From NCBI GenBank assembly GCA_027025615.1, contig JALVQM010000005.1:1-21695 (forward strand): DNA of 21,695 nucleotides. The letters run 5' to 3'. The stretch is from Desulfobacteraceae bacterium. GTDB taxonomy: Bacteria > Desulfobacterota > Desulfobacteria > Desulfobacterales > Desulfosarcinaceae. Positions 1-7,976 of the stretch are shown here, piece after piece; within the stretch, counting starts at the first letter, position 1, and every line of letters begins with the position of its first letter. Both the position numbers and the translations under genes were made by a program. The notes beneath the pieces were generated by a model. It was not told the DNA's origin, did no database searches, and worked only from the letters and a program-made list of their open reading frames with translations.

Positions 1-660
1 CGGATCACGCAAACCTTCCACGTAGGTTACCACAACCCGGGTGCCATCATCATCGCCCAGGTAACTGATAATCTCAGGAATGGTAATGTCACAGGCGTTG
101 CCGTTGGAAGCATAGATCCGAGTCCCCACTCCCATGGAGGAAAAGCCCTGGTGGATTACTTCCGCAACTCCTCCGCTGAGAGCCACAATCGAGATGAAAC
201 CCGGTTCAGGATAGGTAAACGTAAAGTTGCAATAGGCCTTTATATCGGGATCAGAGTTTATGATTCCCTGACAGTTGGGACCAAAGATCCGAATACCGAA
301 TTTTGCGGCACGTTCCAGGAAGTCTTTTTCGATGGCTGCGCCTTCAGGTCCGATTTCGGAAAAGCCGCCTGAATTTATGATGATGTGTTTTACTCCTTTT
401 TTCCCACAGTCTTCTACGGCCTGGGGTACAAACCTGGCCGGAATGACCATGTGGACAACGTCCACCGGGCCGGGAACATCAAGTATCGATTTGTAAGCCT
501 TCAGGCCACGAATCTCATCAGCCTTGGGATTTATGGGGTAAATTTCACCCTTGTATCCGAAATCTATAAGATTCCTTATAACCCTGTTGCCGATGTGAAG
601 CTCCTTGGTGGAAGCTCCGATAACCGCCACGGCTCTGGGCCGAAACAATGCATCCAGCAT
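1..660 (-). CDS. ADP-forming acyl-CoA synthetase, N-terminal part (cut by window edge)
   Basis: This is the first 220 codons of a gene that runs off the left edge, with no in-frame stop. The protein begins MLDALFRPRAVAVIGAS and has the CoA-binding Rossmann-type domain of the ADP-forming acetyl/acyl-CoA synthetase (ACD) and succinyl-CoA synthetase alpha family. Visible motifs are AVIGAS near residue 13, NSGGFSEIGPEG near 98 and FGPNCQGI near 130. Family enzymes interconvert acyl-CoA + ADP + Pi and acid + ATP + CoA in the cytoplasm; the phosphohistidine would lie beyond the edge. An AGGGAG ribosome site precedes the ATG at 660. The gene starts 20 bases after the upstream HgdB-family gene, so it is co-transcribed. 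In archaea ACD enzymes take arylacetyl-CoA made by IorAB, which fits this neighbourhood, but the substrate here is an inference. Confidence 0.85.
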   Translation of the reverse strand, partial: MLDALFRPRAVAVIGASTKELHIGNRVIRNLIDFGYKGEIYPINPKADEIRGLKAYKSILDVPGPVDVVHMVIPARFVPQAVEDCGKKGVKHIIINSGGFSEIGPEGAAIEKDFLERAAKFGIRIFGPNCQGIINSDPDIKAYCNFTFTYPEPGFISIVALSGGVAEVIHQGFSSMGVGTRIYASNGNACDITIPEIISYLGDDDGTRVVVTYVEGLRDP

Positions 661-680
661 GATGGTGTTCTCCCTCTGTA

Positions 681-1928
681 TTATTTTCGTTCTTCCAGTT
701 GCTCGATGAATGCTTCAACGTTGGTCTTTGTCTGTTCATCGGAGATCAGTCTAAGGTCGTTCAGGTCTCCGTTGATGGTAAGGTACGGAACTCCCGTATC
801 TTTTTCCAGCCGTTGAGGCATTCCGTAGCGGCAATTGGAATTGTTGGGGCACGTTTTGGCATCGTGGTAAATAATTCCATCCACCTTGAAAAAATCTACC
901 ATGTCACGGATGTATTTTTCCTTGGGGGCATCTGCCCGCACTATGAAAAGCTCCGTATAAGCTCTGGCCATGGAAGTGAAAGGATCCTCGGGGTCAAGGG
1001 CGGTGAATATCCAGCTGTTGCAGTAGGTAGAAGCCAGGACACAGGCATCCAGGCCGGCAAAAAGCTTGGCATGCGCGCTCAAGCGCCCCCATACCGGCAT
1101 ACCTTCCCAGTAAAGACGGAAACGTTCATTGTCGATGGCGCCTTCCTTGCGGGCTATCCGTTCCTGCAGTTCTTTGAGAAGGATACGGTAGGCGTCGTTG
1201 GCCTTCTGGGTGCCACGTCCCACCACGGCAGCGCCCATCAGGGTTGTACCGTCAAAAAAGGTGATGGGAGAAGGAACGGCTGCCGCTGTATCCAGCACTT
1301 CTTTCCACAAATCGGAACATTCCCTGGAAAGGGCTACAGCCTCTCGAAGACGGTCGATATCAAACTTGGTTCCTGAAACTTCTTCCAGGGCGGGAATCAT
1401 TTCTTCCATTTGCTTGGCAACTGATTTGACATGGGCTTCGGATACATCCTGAACCCCTACAAAAGAGTGAACTCCAACAAGCGGCACATTGTATTCCTTG
1501 GCGTAAAAGGCGAACCAGTCTTGAACGTCACGGCACTGGTTGGTGTTAAAAACCAGGACGTCCGGTTTTGGCGGACCTTCGATACCTTTGAATACCTTGG
1601 CCAGGGGTGAGACTTTCTCCAGGTAAGCCCCGATATCGGCTGTCAAATACGAGCAAATGTCAGGTGAATAACCTATGGCGTTTGCCTTGGGAATTAAATC
1701 GGTTGCCATTCGTGATGAACCAAGCATGGCACTGTGGGTTTCTGGAAAGTAAACCAGGAATCCCATTGCTCTCAGGATTTCCGCCGGTCCAACACTGGTA
1801 CACCAGGCTACCTTTTTTTCACCTGTTTTTGAGGCGTGATCTAACTCATAGTAATAATCCGCCATAAATTTTCCAAGAACTTTGGCTGATTCAAGTCGTT
1901 TGATGACGACTTTTTTTTCTTCGGCCAT
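681..1928 (-). CDS. HgdB/BcrC-family iron-sulfur protein (2-hydroxyacyl-CoA dehydratase / benzoyl-CoA reductase / double-cubane family)
   Basis: The protein has 415 residues, the usual size for one subunit of the 2-hydroxyglutaryl-CoA dehydratase D-component family. The start MAEEKKVVIKRLE at 1928 is chosen because AGGAGA lies just upstream; an in-frame extension to 1994 would overlap the activase gene. Candidate cluster ligands are C92 (ICSYL), C132 (NTNQCRDV) and C360 (AKTCPNN), the positions where this family carries its three cysteines. C43 (AWCTS), C296, C303 and C366 are further cysteines. Only one subunit is encoded here, next to one activase, whereas dehydratases have two different subunits and class I benzoyl-CoA reductase has four. 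That lone pairing resembles double-cubane cluster proteins (E. coli YjiM/YjiL type), which are homodimers. It could also be an aryllactyl-CoA dehydratase subunit whose partner is elsewhere. The family is secure; the reaction is not. Confidence 0.85.
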   Translation of the reverse strand: MAEEKKVVIKRLESAKVLGKFMADYYYELDHASKTGEKKVAWCTSVGPAEILRAMGFLVYFPETHSAMLGSSRMATDLIPKANAIGYSPDICSYLTADIGAYLEKVSPLAKVFKGIEGPPKPDVLVFNTNQCRDVQDWFAFYAKEYNVPLVGVHSFVGVQDVSEAHVKSVAKQMEEMIPALEEVSGTKFDIDRLREAVALSRECSDLWKEVLDTAAAVPSPITFFDGTTLMGAAVVGRGTQKANDAYRILLKELQERIARKEGAIDNERFRLYWEGMPVWGRLSAHAKLFAGLDACVLASTYCNSWIFTALDPEDPFTSMARAYTELFIVRADAPKEKYIRDMVDFFKVDGIIYHDAKTCPNNSNCRYGMPQRLEKDTGVPYLTINGDLNDLRLISDEQTKTNVEAFIEQLEERK

Positions 1929-1962
1929 GAAGCATCTCTCCTTTTTTAATATTATTATCTCA

Positions 1963-2754
1963 TCACTGCGTGCCAGCGTCGACTTCAACGGCATACAATG
2001 CCGCGCCTATGGCTCCGGTCAACTGGGGATGTTCGGGCACCAGTATTTTCCTGCCGATCAATTCCTCAGTCATGGTAACAAGGTAACGATTGTGTTCAAC
2101 TACTCCTCCGGTCATGACCACATTTTCGGTAAAAGAATCCATTTCTACGATTCTGCGGATTACCGAGTAAAACAGGCCCTTGACAATATCCTCCACTTTT
2201 TTACCGTTACGGATATTTTCCAATACCTCGGTAGCGGAGAAAACCGTACAGAAGCTGCCCAATTTGACCATATCCTTGCTCCGGCGGGCAAGAGAATTCA
2301 TGTCTTCCAGGGGGATATCAAGCCTGGGAGACATTTCTTCCAAAAAAGCTCCAGTGCCTGCTGCGCATTTGCGATTCATTTTGAAGCTTGTGCGCTGACC
2401 TTTTTCGTCAAGCTTGATGATTTTGTTGTCCTGGCCACCGATGTCGATTATGGTTATGGCCATTGGAAAGTAAAGAAAACAACCTTTTGCATGACAGCCG
2501 ATTTCCGTCCGGGTCTGGCGGGCGTAAGAAACATTTTTACGCCCGTAACCGGTGGATATCGCGCCGGCGATATCAGCCTTGCCGGCACCAGCCATTTTCA
2601 ATGCTTTTTCAAGGCATGCATCAGCAGTAGCCGTAAAATTGGTGCCTGACTTGCGGACGCAGTATCCAAGCAGTTTTTTTGAAGCGTCCATGACAGCCAC
2701 CTTGGTTCGTGATGCACCTACGTCTGCTCCCACGAAAAGCTTGTCTTCGCTCAT
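1963..2754 (-). CDS. BadF/BadG/HgdC-type ATPase, activator of the HgdB-family protein
   Basis: This 263-residue protein is an ASKHA-fold ATPase of the BcrA/D-BadF/G-HgdC family. Such proteins are homodimers with a [4Fe-4S] cluster at the dimer interface that inject low-potential electrons into HgdB-type partners on ATP hydrolysis. Visible are the phosphate-binding DVGASRTK (residues 11-18), DIGGQDNK (104-111), CAAGTGAFLEE starting at C130, and GSFCTVFSATEV with C169. C130 and C169 are the expected bridging ligands. The last Gly-rich segment is TGGVVEHNRYL. The ATG at 2754 is preferred over the TTG at 2757 and is preceded by AGGGG. The gene lies 34 bases upstream of the HgdB-family gene in the same direction, so the two are an activator/component pair. 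Length equals that of stand-alone activases (HgdC about 260 residues) rather than the longer BcrA. Confidence 0.9.
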   Translation of the reverse strand: MSEDKLFVGADVGASRTKVAVMDASKKLLGYCVRKSGTNFTATADACLEKALKMAGAGKADIAGAISTGYGRKNVSYARQTRTEIGCHAKGCFLYFPMAITIIDIGGQDNKIIKLDEKGQRTSFKMNRKCAAGTGAFLEEMSPRLDIPLEDMNSLARRSKDMVKLGSFCTVFSATEVLENIRNGKKVEDIVKGLFYSVIRRIVEMDSFTENVVMTGGVVEHNRYLVTMTEELIGRKILVPEHPQLTGAIGAALYAVEVDAGTQ

Positions 2755-2788
2755 CAATCAGCCCCTGATGTTTTTATAGCTCTGTTTG

Positions 2789-3736
2789 CTACAAACGCGA
2801 TTCCAATCCCTTGACCAGAGTTTGCAGTGTAAAGTTATGCGGAGTGGGAATCCCGGCCTGCTTGCCGTATTCCACGAATTTGCCGTTAATGTAGTCGATC
2901 TCTGTCCTGCGTCCGGCTTCGATGTCCATAAGCATGGATGGCTTGTGATTCCCGGCGTTGCTCATGTAAGCAATCGCATTTGGATAAAAATCCCATCCCA
3001 GGTTGATTTCATTGGCTCTTGCCACCTGGATGCACTCTTTTACCAGGGCGTCCACGATGGAAAAGACAATCGGGTCTCCCATGGCCTGGGCCATGGTTAA
3101 ACCGGTGACTGCGCATACCGGGTTCATGCAGGCATTCAGGACTCCCTTGCGCCAGACCATGGATACGATCTGATCAGTATGCTCACAATTAAGGCCGGCC
3201 TTGCTCAGAGCATCCGCCACCCCCTGGGCCATGAAAGCCGACTCAGGATCAATTTCCTGGATATAATGGGGTGGATGGTGGAAAGGTAGCTTGACATGGG
3301 CAGGACCCGCCAGGCCACATCCATAGTTGACTACAGCCCGCATGATGCCTTTGCGGCCTAACACTTTGGCCAGTTCCAATTCGGTATCAATACCATTTTG
3401 CCAGCTTATAACGGCAATGTTTTCGTTAAAAAAGCTTTCCATGGCCGATGCAATCAGCGGCAGGGCATTGGCTTTGACCGTAATAAATACTGCATCGGGC
3501 TTGTACTTGGGTAAATCGTCAATGCTGGTGCAGGTATGCTGAACTTTTTGCTGCATGTTTTCGGCCCCTTCAAGGATGATGCCTCGATCCAGGGCCGGTT
3601 TAAGCAGATCTTCAACCACGTCGCAAAGGGTAACAGTGTAACCTGCCTTGGCTAAAAATGCCGCCACAATACACCCGACAGGTCCGGCACCGACGATGGC
3701 AAAGGATTGGGGACGAAAAACAGATTTGTCCGCCAT
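2789..3736 (-). CDS. Ketopantoate reductase (PanE/ApbA) family 2-oxoacid reductase
   Basis: A 315-residue protein with the N-terminal NAD(P) site GAGPVG (residues 16-21) and the C-terminal helical domain of the PanE/ApbA family. The conserved catalytic Lys and amides are visible as W-R-K197-G-V-L-N201-A-C-M-N205-P. The family reduces 2-oxoacids to (R)-2-hydroxyacids; PanE makes pantoate for CoA biosynthesis. A perfect ribosome site (GGAGGTGAT) precedes the ATG. The gene sits between an arylacetate-CoA ligase and the HgdB/activase pair, inside a catabolic operon without other pantothenate genes. This makes a 2-oxoacid reductase acting on an aryl or other catabolic substrate a reasonable alternative to a CoA-synthesis role. 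The sequence alone does not settle the substrate. Confidence 0.85.
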   Translation of the reverse strand: MADKSVFRPQSFAIVGAGPVGCIVAAFLAKAGYTVTLCDVVEDLLKPALDRGIILEGAENMQQKVQHTCTSIDDLPKYKPDAVFITVKANALPLIASAMESFFNENIAVISWQNGIDTELELAKVLGRKGIMRAVVNYGCGLAGPAHVKLPFHHPPHYIQEIDPESAFMAQGVADALSKAGLNCEHTDQIVSMVWRKGVLNACMNPVCAVTGLTMAQAMGDPIVFSIVDALVKECIQVARANEINLGWDFYPNAIAYMSNAGNHKPSMLMDIEAGRRTEIDYINGKFVEYGKQAGIPTPHNFTLQTLVKGLESRL

Positions 3737-3796
3737 GATATCACCTCCCCGTATAGGAGCTGGTCTGGATAATTTATTCAGCCCCTGTTTATCTCA

Positions 3797-3839
3797 GGCA
3801 GTTGAAAACATTTTAAACAAGGTTAATGTCCCAACTGCC
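3797..3839. repeat. Inverted repeat between paaK and the PanE-family gene
   Basis: GGCAGTTG at 3797-3804 is the exact complement of CAACTGCC at 3832-3839. An inner pair, ACATT (3808-3812) and AATGT (3825-3829), extends it. It lies in a 142-base gap between two minus-strand genes. No T-tract follows on the minus strand, so an intrinsic terminator is unlikely. It may be an RNA hairpin that lowers downstream expression, or an operator. Confidence 0.5.
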
Positions 3840-3878
3840 CGAGGTGGTTTTTATTCAACGTCTTGACGTCCTTTGACA

Positions 3879-5186
3879 TTATCTGAATTGTTTCGGGCGT
3901 TCGTCTACGACCCTCAGGGCCTTACCTTCACTACGAGCAATATATTTGGGCTCCACAAGATTAACGTCAACACTGATTCCCATGTTGCCGCGTATGTGAG
4001 CCATAATCTTGCCCTCTATTTCCATGCGCTTCTTTTCACCTGCCTCATATACTTCCTTTTTGGCTTCCACCCTCACTACCAGCTGGTCGAGATAACCTTT
4101 CTTCCTGACAACCAGTTGGTACTGTGGTTCGACTTCTTCGATATCCAGCAGCAGGGATTCGATCTGGGATGGGAAGACGTTTACACCGCTGATAATCAGC
4201 ATGTCATCGGTTCGTCCGTATATTTTGTCCATTTTCACGAATGTCCGTCCGCAGACACACTCTTCCCGGCGAAGGCGGGTTATGTCCTTGGTCCGGTAAC
4301 GAATCATGGGCATTGCGCGGCGCTGGAGGGACGTAAAAACAAGCTCTCCCTTTTCTCCTATGGGCAGTGGTTCCAGGCTTACCGGATCGACTATTTCTAC
4401 AAGGTAGTGATCTTCATTGAGGTGGATGCCGTCTTGTGCTTCGCAATCGAACCCAACACCTGGTCCGCCAAGTTCGGTCAAACCATAAGCTTCCATGGCC
4501 TTGATACCCATGCGCTCTTCAATTTCCTTGCGCATCTGGGTGCTCCAGGGCTCGGCTCCGAAGATTCCAATACTCAAAGGCAGGGAGTGCATATCTACTT
4601 TTAACTCTTCTGCTCGTTCAGCAATTGTCAAAGCATAGGAAGGTGTGCAGCATATAACGTCAGTTTTGAAATCCTGCAGGAGGGTTATCTGCCTTTCGGT
4701 CAACCCTGAACTGGTTGGGACAACCGTGCATCCAAGAGCAGTTGCTCCCTGATGAAAACCTAGTCCGCCGGTAAAAAGTCCATATCCATAGGCATTTTGG
4801 ACAACATGCTCCGGCCGGACACCAGCAGCCCAGAAATTACGGATCATGCATTCAGTCCAGTTATCGAGGTCTTCCTTTGTATAAGGCCCGGTGATGGGTT
4901 TGCCGGTAGTGCCCGAGCTGGCGTGTACCCTGACTACGTCTTTCAGGTCTACCGCGCAGAGGCCAAAGGGGTAATTGTCACGCAGGTCGTTTTTCTCAGT
5001 AAACGGGAGCTTGGAAACATCCTCAATGCTTTTTAAATCAGATGCTGAAATTCCCAGCTCTTTCAGTTTGTCGCGGTAAAATGGAATCCTATTTGCTACC
5101 CATTCAACAGTTTCCTTAAGTTTTTCCAATTGAAAAGCTTGCATTTTTTCCAGGGGCATGCATTCGAATTCGTCGTTCCAGGGCAT
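3879..5186 (-). CDS. paaK: Phenylacetate-CoA ligase family AMP-forming acyl-CoA ligase
   Basis: The 435-residue protein matches the usual PaaK length. It activates an arylacetate (phenylacetate or a hydroxylated or indolic analogue) to its CoA thioester with ATP in the cytoplasm. The AMP-binding loop SSGTTGKP lies at residues 90-97. Others are YGYGLFTGGLGFHQGA near 140, YGLTELGGPGVGFDCE near 240, GRTDDMLIISGVNVFPSQIE near 330, and the C-terminal GK422ALR, the catalytic-Lys position that acetyltransferases modify in related synthetases. The start at 5186 (MPWNDEFEC) is chosen over 5219 because AAGGAGG sits six bases upstream. Neighbours iorA/iorB produce arylacetyl-CoA from arylpyruvate, so ligase and oxidoreductase converge on the same thioester. 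The substrate may be phenylacetate, 4-hydroxyphenylacetate or indoleacetate; the sequence does not decide. Confidence 0.92.
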   Translation of the reverse strand: MPWNDEFECMPLEKMQAFQLEKLKETVEWVANRIPFYRDKLKELGISASDLKSIEDVSKLPFTEKNDLRDNYPFGLCAVDLKDVVRVHASSGTTGKPITGPYTKEDLDNWTECMIRNFWAAGVRPEHVVQNAYGYGLFTGGLGFHQGATALGCTVVPTSSGLTERQITLLQDFKTDVICCTPSYALTIAERAEELKVDMHSLPLSIGIFGAEPWSTQMRKEIEERMGIKAMEAYGLTELGGPGVGFDCEAQDGIHLNEDHYLVEIVDPVSLEPLPIGEKGELVFTSLQRRAMPMIRYRTKDITRLRREECVCGRTFVKMDKIYGRTDDMLIISGVNVFPSQIESLLLDIEEVEPQYQLVVRKKGYLDQLVVRVEAKKEVYEAGEKKRMEIEGKIMAHIRGNMGISVDVNLVEPKYIARSEGKALRVVDERPKQFR

Positions 5187-5212
5187 GATGACCTCCTTGG
5201 GTTGGCTTGTAC

Positions 5213-5269
5213 AGGACATCCCGAAGTGTCCTGCCGGCCCATTTATCGTCCGGACACTCCGGCCGGGAC
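5213..5269. repeat. Interlocking inverted repeats in the leader of paaK
   Basis: The 231-base gap before paaK carries nested inverted repeats: AGGACA (5213-5218) with TGTCCT (5227-5232); AGTGTCC (5225-5231) with GGACACT (5252-5258); and CCGGCC (5234-5239) with GGCCGG (5261-5266), extended by GTC/GAC. The pairings are mutually exclusive, because TGTCCT can pair to either side. An AT-rich stretch (5271-5330) lies just upstream for minus-strand transcription and could hold a secondary promoter, but no convincing -35/-10 pair was found. The element could be an attenuator-like leader or an operator. Confidence 0.45.
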
Positions 5270-5417
5270 GAAAAGATTATTAATAAATGATAAAAGCATT
5301 AAGCTGTTTACTGTGCTTTAGCAATAAACTAAATCAGGTTCAGCAACCGGATCAAGATATCCACATTTGGCCATTTTGAAGTGGGGCCGGATTTCTGTTA
5401 ATACATTGACCGGCTGG

Positions 5418-6014
5418 TTATCCTGCATTTTTGGCTGCTTCGAAGCCCAGGTCAAAGGCTTTCAGGTTAATATCTACAAACGCTGGTTTGGTTTTGGTCT
5501 TGATGGCTGTTTTTACCTGGTCCGCTGTTATGGGAACTGCTGCGCTTTGAATCAGGGCTCCCAGCAGAACTATATTAAGTGCCATGGGGCTGCCTGCTTT
5601 TTTGGCCAGTGCAAGACCATCGAACGCTATCAGACGCTTGACCTTTTTAGCGATAAGTTTTTGGAGCTGTTCAACATCCGGATAGGTTCCCTTGCCGATT
5701 GCTACCGTGAAAGGTGGCAGGGGAGCCAGGTTGGTAATGACTGTGGTATCAGCATTACATTTGTTCATAGCCCGCATGGTTTCAAGGGGTTCAAAGCCCA
5801 GCAGGATTTGGGCCTGACCATCGGAAATTATGGTGGAGTCTGCATCTCCGAATACAATTGCTGATTCGACCACCCCACCTCTTTGGGCCATGCCGTGAAT
5901 TTCACTCATCCTGAAAGGTATGCCGGCCAGCAATGCCGCTTCACCGAGTACCTTGGAGGCAAGCAAATTGCCCTGGCCGCCGACTGCTACAATTATTAGC
6001 CGTGTAATATCCAT
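5418..6014 (-). CDS. iorB: Indolepyruvate:ferredoxin oxidoreductase, beta subunit
   Basis: A 198-residue protein of the IorB / pyruvate-ferredoxin-oxidoreductase gamma-domain type. Its N-terminus has the typical VAVGGQGNLLASKVLGEAAL stretch (residues 10-29) followed by EIHGMAQRGG near 38-47, which helps bind CoA and contact the TPP subunit. With IorA it catalyses arylpyruvate + CoA + oxidised ferredoxin to arylacetyl-CoA + CO2 + reduced ferredoxin. The length is normal. An AAGGA ribosome site lies about ten bases upstream of the ATG. It follows iorA after 72 bases in the same direction. The reverse reaction (reductive carboxylation for amino-acid synthesis) is possible in anaerobes, but the catabolic context favours oxidation. 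Confidence 0.93.
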   Translation of the reverse strand: MDITRLIIVAVGGQGNLLASKVLGEAALLAGIPFRMSEIHGMAQRGGVVESAIVFGDADSTIISDGQAQILLGFEPLETMRAMNKCNADTTVITNLAPLPPFTVAIGKGTYPDVEQLQKLIAKKVKRLIAFDGLALAKKAGSPMALNIVLLGALIQSAAVPITADQVKTAIKTKTKPAFVDINLKAFDLGFEAAKNAG

Positions 6015-6086
6015 CGTGTATCCGTCCTTCTATCTGAAATTAGCGTCTCACCAGCCTTGGTGCCAGCTGAGACCGGGGCTTTCGAT

Positions 6087-7943
6087 TCATCCGGTTTTTT
6101 TAACCGGTCGAATGGCGTTTTCCGGGCAAATTTGGGCGCAGACCGCGCAACCAACGCAAACATCCGCATCAATTTTTACCTGTTCTCCTTCAAGATAAAA
6201 CGCCGGACAGGCCAAGGTATCGATACAGATCCGGTGATTTTTACATTTGCTGGTGATTTCGAAAGCCCTGACCTTTATCTTTTTCAGGCTTTTCGCATAC
6301 AAGGTGCACATCTGGCGTGATATGATCACTGACACACCCTTGTATTCCAGGGTCTCTTTGATGGCTGCAATGCTCTTGGCCACCTTGTAAGGATTGATAA
6401 CCGTAACTTTTTTGACCCCGATAGCCTTTACCACTTCTTCAATCGAAACCCGGCCGTAGCCTTCAAGATTCAAATCTGCCATATCAACCCCGGGATGAGG
6501 CTGATGGCCGGTCATGGCTGTTGTGCCGTTGTCCAGTATGACGAGTGTAAAGTTGTGGTTGTTGAAGATTGCGTTTACCAGACCTGTCATGCCTGAGTGG
6601 AAAAAAGTTGAGTCTCCGATAAAGGAGATAACCTTTTTACCGGTTGCCCGGGAAAATCCACATGAAGTACTTACCGAAGATCCCATGCAGATCAGAAAAT
6701 CGGCCATTTGCAGAGGCGGTAGAAATCCAAGGGTGTAACAGCCAATATCCGTTGGATAGATGGTATCCATTCCCTCGGCAGCTTTTTTGACTGCATAATA
6801 GGTAGCCCGGTGACTACATCCGGCGCACAAGTTGGGCGGACGCATGGGAGCCTCAGGTAAATCACTCAGTTCTACCGGGGTCGGCGGATTATATGGAAAG
6901 CCAAAGTAATTTGCCATTGCTTTGCATACAATGGTGGGGTTGAATTCATATAGTCGAGAAAGCAAATCTTCACCCTTACCGGCGATCTTGACTGTAAGAC
7001 CGGCTTCCTGGGCCAGGGCTTTGACTGCTTCTTCCAGGAAAGGTTCGCCTTCTTCGACAACAAGAACTTTTTCACAACCGGACAGGAAATCAGTTATCAT
7101 CTTAGCCGGCAAAGGATTTGACATGCCGATCCGCAGGATTTTTAGCTTATCTTCTATACCCAGTTCCTTGGCGGCGTCGGAAACATAATTGAAACTTACG
7201 CCGTTGCAGATGATTCCCAGCTTTCCTGTACCTTTAATTGTATTGAAGGGACTGGCTTCGGATATGTCTGCTGCCTTGCTCAGGTTTTCCAGCAGCTTGA
7301 CGTGGAGTTGGCGCGAGACAGCCGGTACCGTCACATAGTGGAACGGGTCTTTTGTGAAATCACCTTTGGTTACTGGCGGAGTAATTGGACCCAGGGGCAC
7401 GAACGCACTGGAATGGTTAATCCTGGTGGTAGTGCGAAAAAGGACCGGTTCGCCGAGTTTTTCAGAAAGTTCGAAAGCATATATGAGCATTTCTTTTGCT
7501 TCGGCAACCGATGATGGTTCAAGCATAGGCAGGCCCGAGAGCTTGCTGTAATAGCGATTGTCCTGTTCGTTTTGACTTGAAAACATGGCCGGATCATCGG
7601 CTGTCAGGATTACCATCCCGCCTTTTACACCAACGTATGCCAGGGTCATCAGCGGGTCGGCAGCCACGTTTAACCCAACGTGTTTCATCATGCACATGGT
7701 CCGCAGCCCCGAGTTGGCTGCTCCGGCAGCAACTTCCAAGGCCACCTTTTCGTTGGTGCTGTACTCAAAATAGAGGTCGCTTTGATGTGACATCTGGAAA
7801 AGATTGAGTGATATCTCAGAAGACGGAGTTCCGGGATATGTAGTGGCAAAAGCCACTCCAGCTTCCACGGCTCCCCTTGCGATGGCCTCGTTTCCCAGCA
7901 GTAAAAGCTTTTCTCCGGGATTGTCTACAAGTAGTTTGTGCAT
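6087..7943 (-). CDS. iorA: Indolepyruvate:ferredoxin oxidoreductase, alpha subunit
   Basis: The 618-residue protein is a full-length IorA. The N-terminal pyrimidine-binding domain shows YPGTPSSEIS near residue 36. The TPP-binding C-domain shows CAGCSHR (373-379), GDSTFFHSG (443-451) and DNGTTAMTGHQPHPG (471-485). The C-terminus carries two ferredoxin-type cluster motifs: C567-x5-C573-x5-C579-P and C596-x2-C-x2-C-x3-CP (CVGCAVCAQICP). It oxidatively decarboxylates aryl-2-oxoacids derived from Trp, Phe or Tyr to arylacetyl-CoA, reducing ferredoxin. The ATG at 7943 has AAGGAAC upstream. It lies 33 bases after had and upstream of iorB and paaK, forming an arylpyruvate/arylacetate module downstream of the ring-degradation genes. 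Reduced ferredoxin from this step could also serve reductive enzymes of the pathway. Confidence 0.95.
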   Translation of the reverse strand: MHKLLVDNPGEKLLLLGNEAIARGAVEAGVAFATTYPGTPSSEISLNLFQMSHQSDLYFEYSTNEKVALEVAAGAANSGLRTMCMMKHVGLNVAADPLMTLAYVGVKGGMVILTADDPAMFSSQNEQDNRYYSKLSGLPMLEPSSVAEAKEMLIYAFELSEKLGEPVLFRTTTRINHSSAFVPLGPITPPVTKGDFTKDPFHYVTVPAVSRQLHVKLLENLSKAADISEASPFNTIKGTGKLGIICNGVSFNYVSDAAKELGIEDKLKILRIGMSNPLPAKMITDFLSGCEKVLVVEEGEPFLEEAVKALAQEAGLTVKIAGKGEDLLSRLYEFNPTIVCKAMANYFGFPYNPPTPVELSDLPEAPMRPPNLCAGCSHRATYYAVKKAAEGMDTIYPTDIGCYTLGFLPPLQMADFLICMGSSVSTSCGFSRATGKKVISFIGDSTFFHSGMTGLVNAIFNNHNFTLVILDNGTTAMTGHQPHPGVDMADLNLEGYGRVSIEEVVKAIGVKKVTVINPYKVAKSIAAIKETLEYKGVSVIISRQMCTLYAKSLKKIKVRAFEITSKCKNHRICIDTLACPAFYLEGEQVKIDADVCVGCAVCAQICPENAIRPVKKTG

Positions 7944-7976
7944 CGTTCCTTCCTTGGGTCCTGGTGTTTTTACTAA

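Noticed and set aside
699..1376. 225-codon plus-strand open frame
   Set aside because: It is antisense to the HgdB-family gene, has no recognisable motif or good ribosome site, and the opposite strand encodes a clear protein family.
681..2754. Class I (ATP-dependent) benzoyl-CoA reductase
   Set aside because: That enzyme needs four different subunits; only one HgdB-type subunit and one activase are present, and the BamB-type system is encoded nearby.
3797..3839. Rho-independent terminator after paaK
   Set aside because: The inverted repeat is AT-containing with a long loop and no T-tract follows on the minus strand.
5271..5330. Strong promoter for paaK in the AT-rich stretch
   Set aside because: TATCAT-like -10 sequences exist on the minus strand, but none has an acceptable -35 at 16-18 bases.
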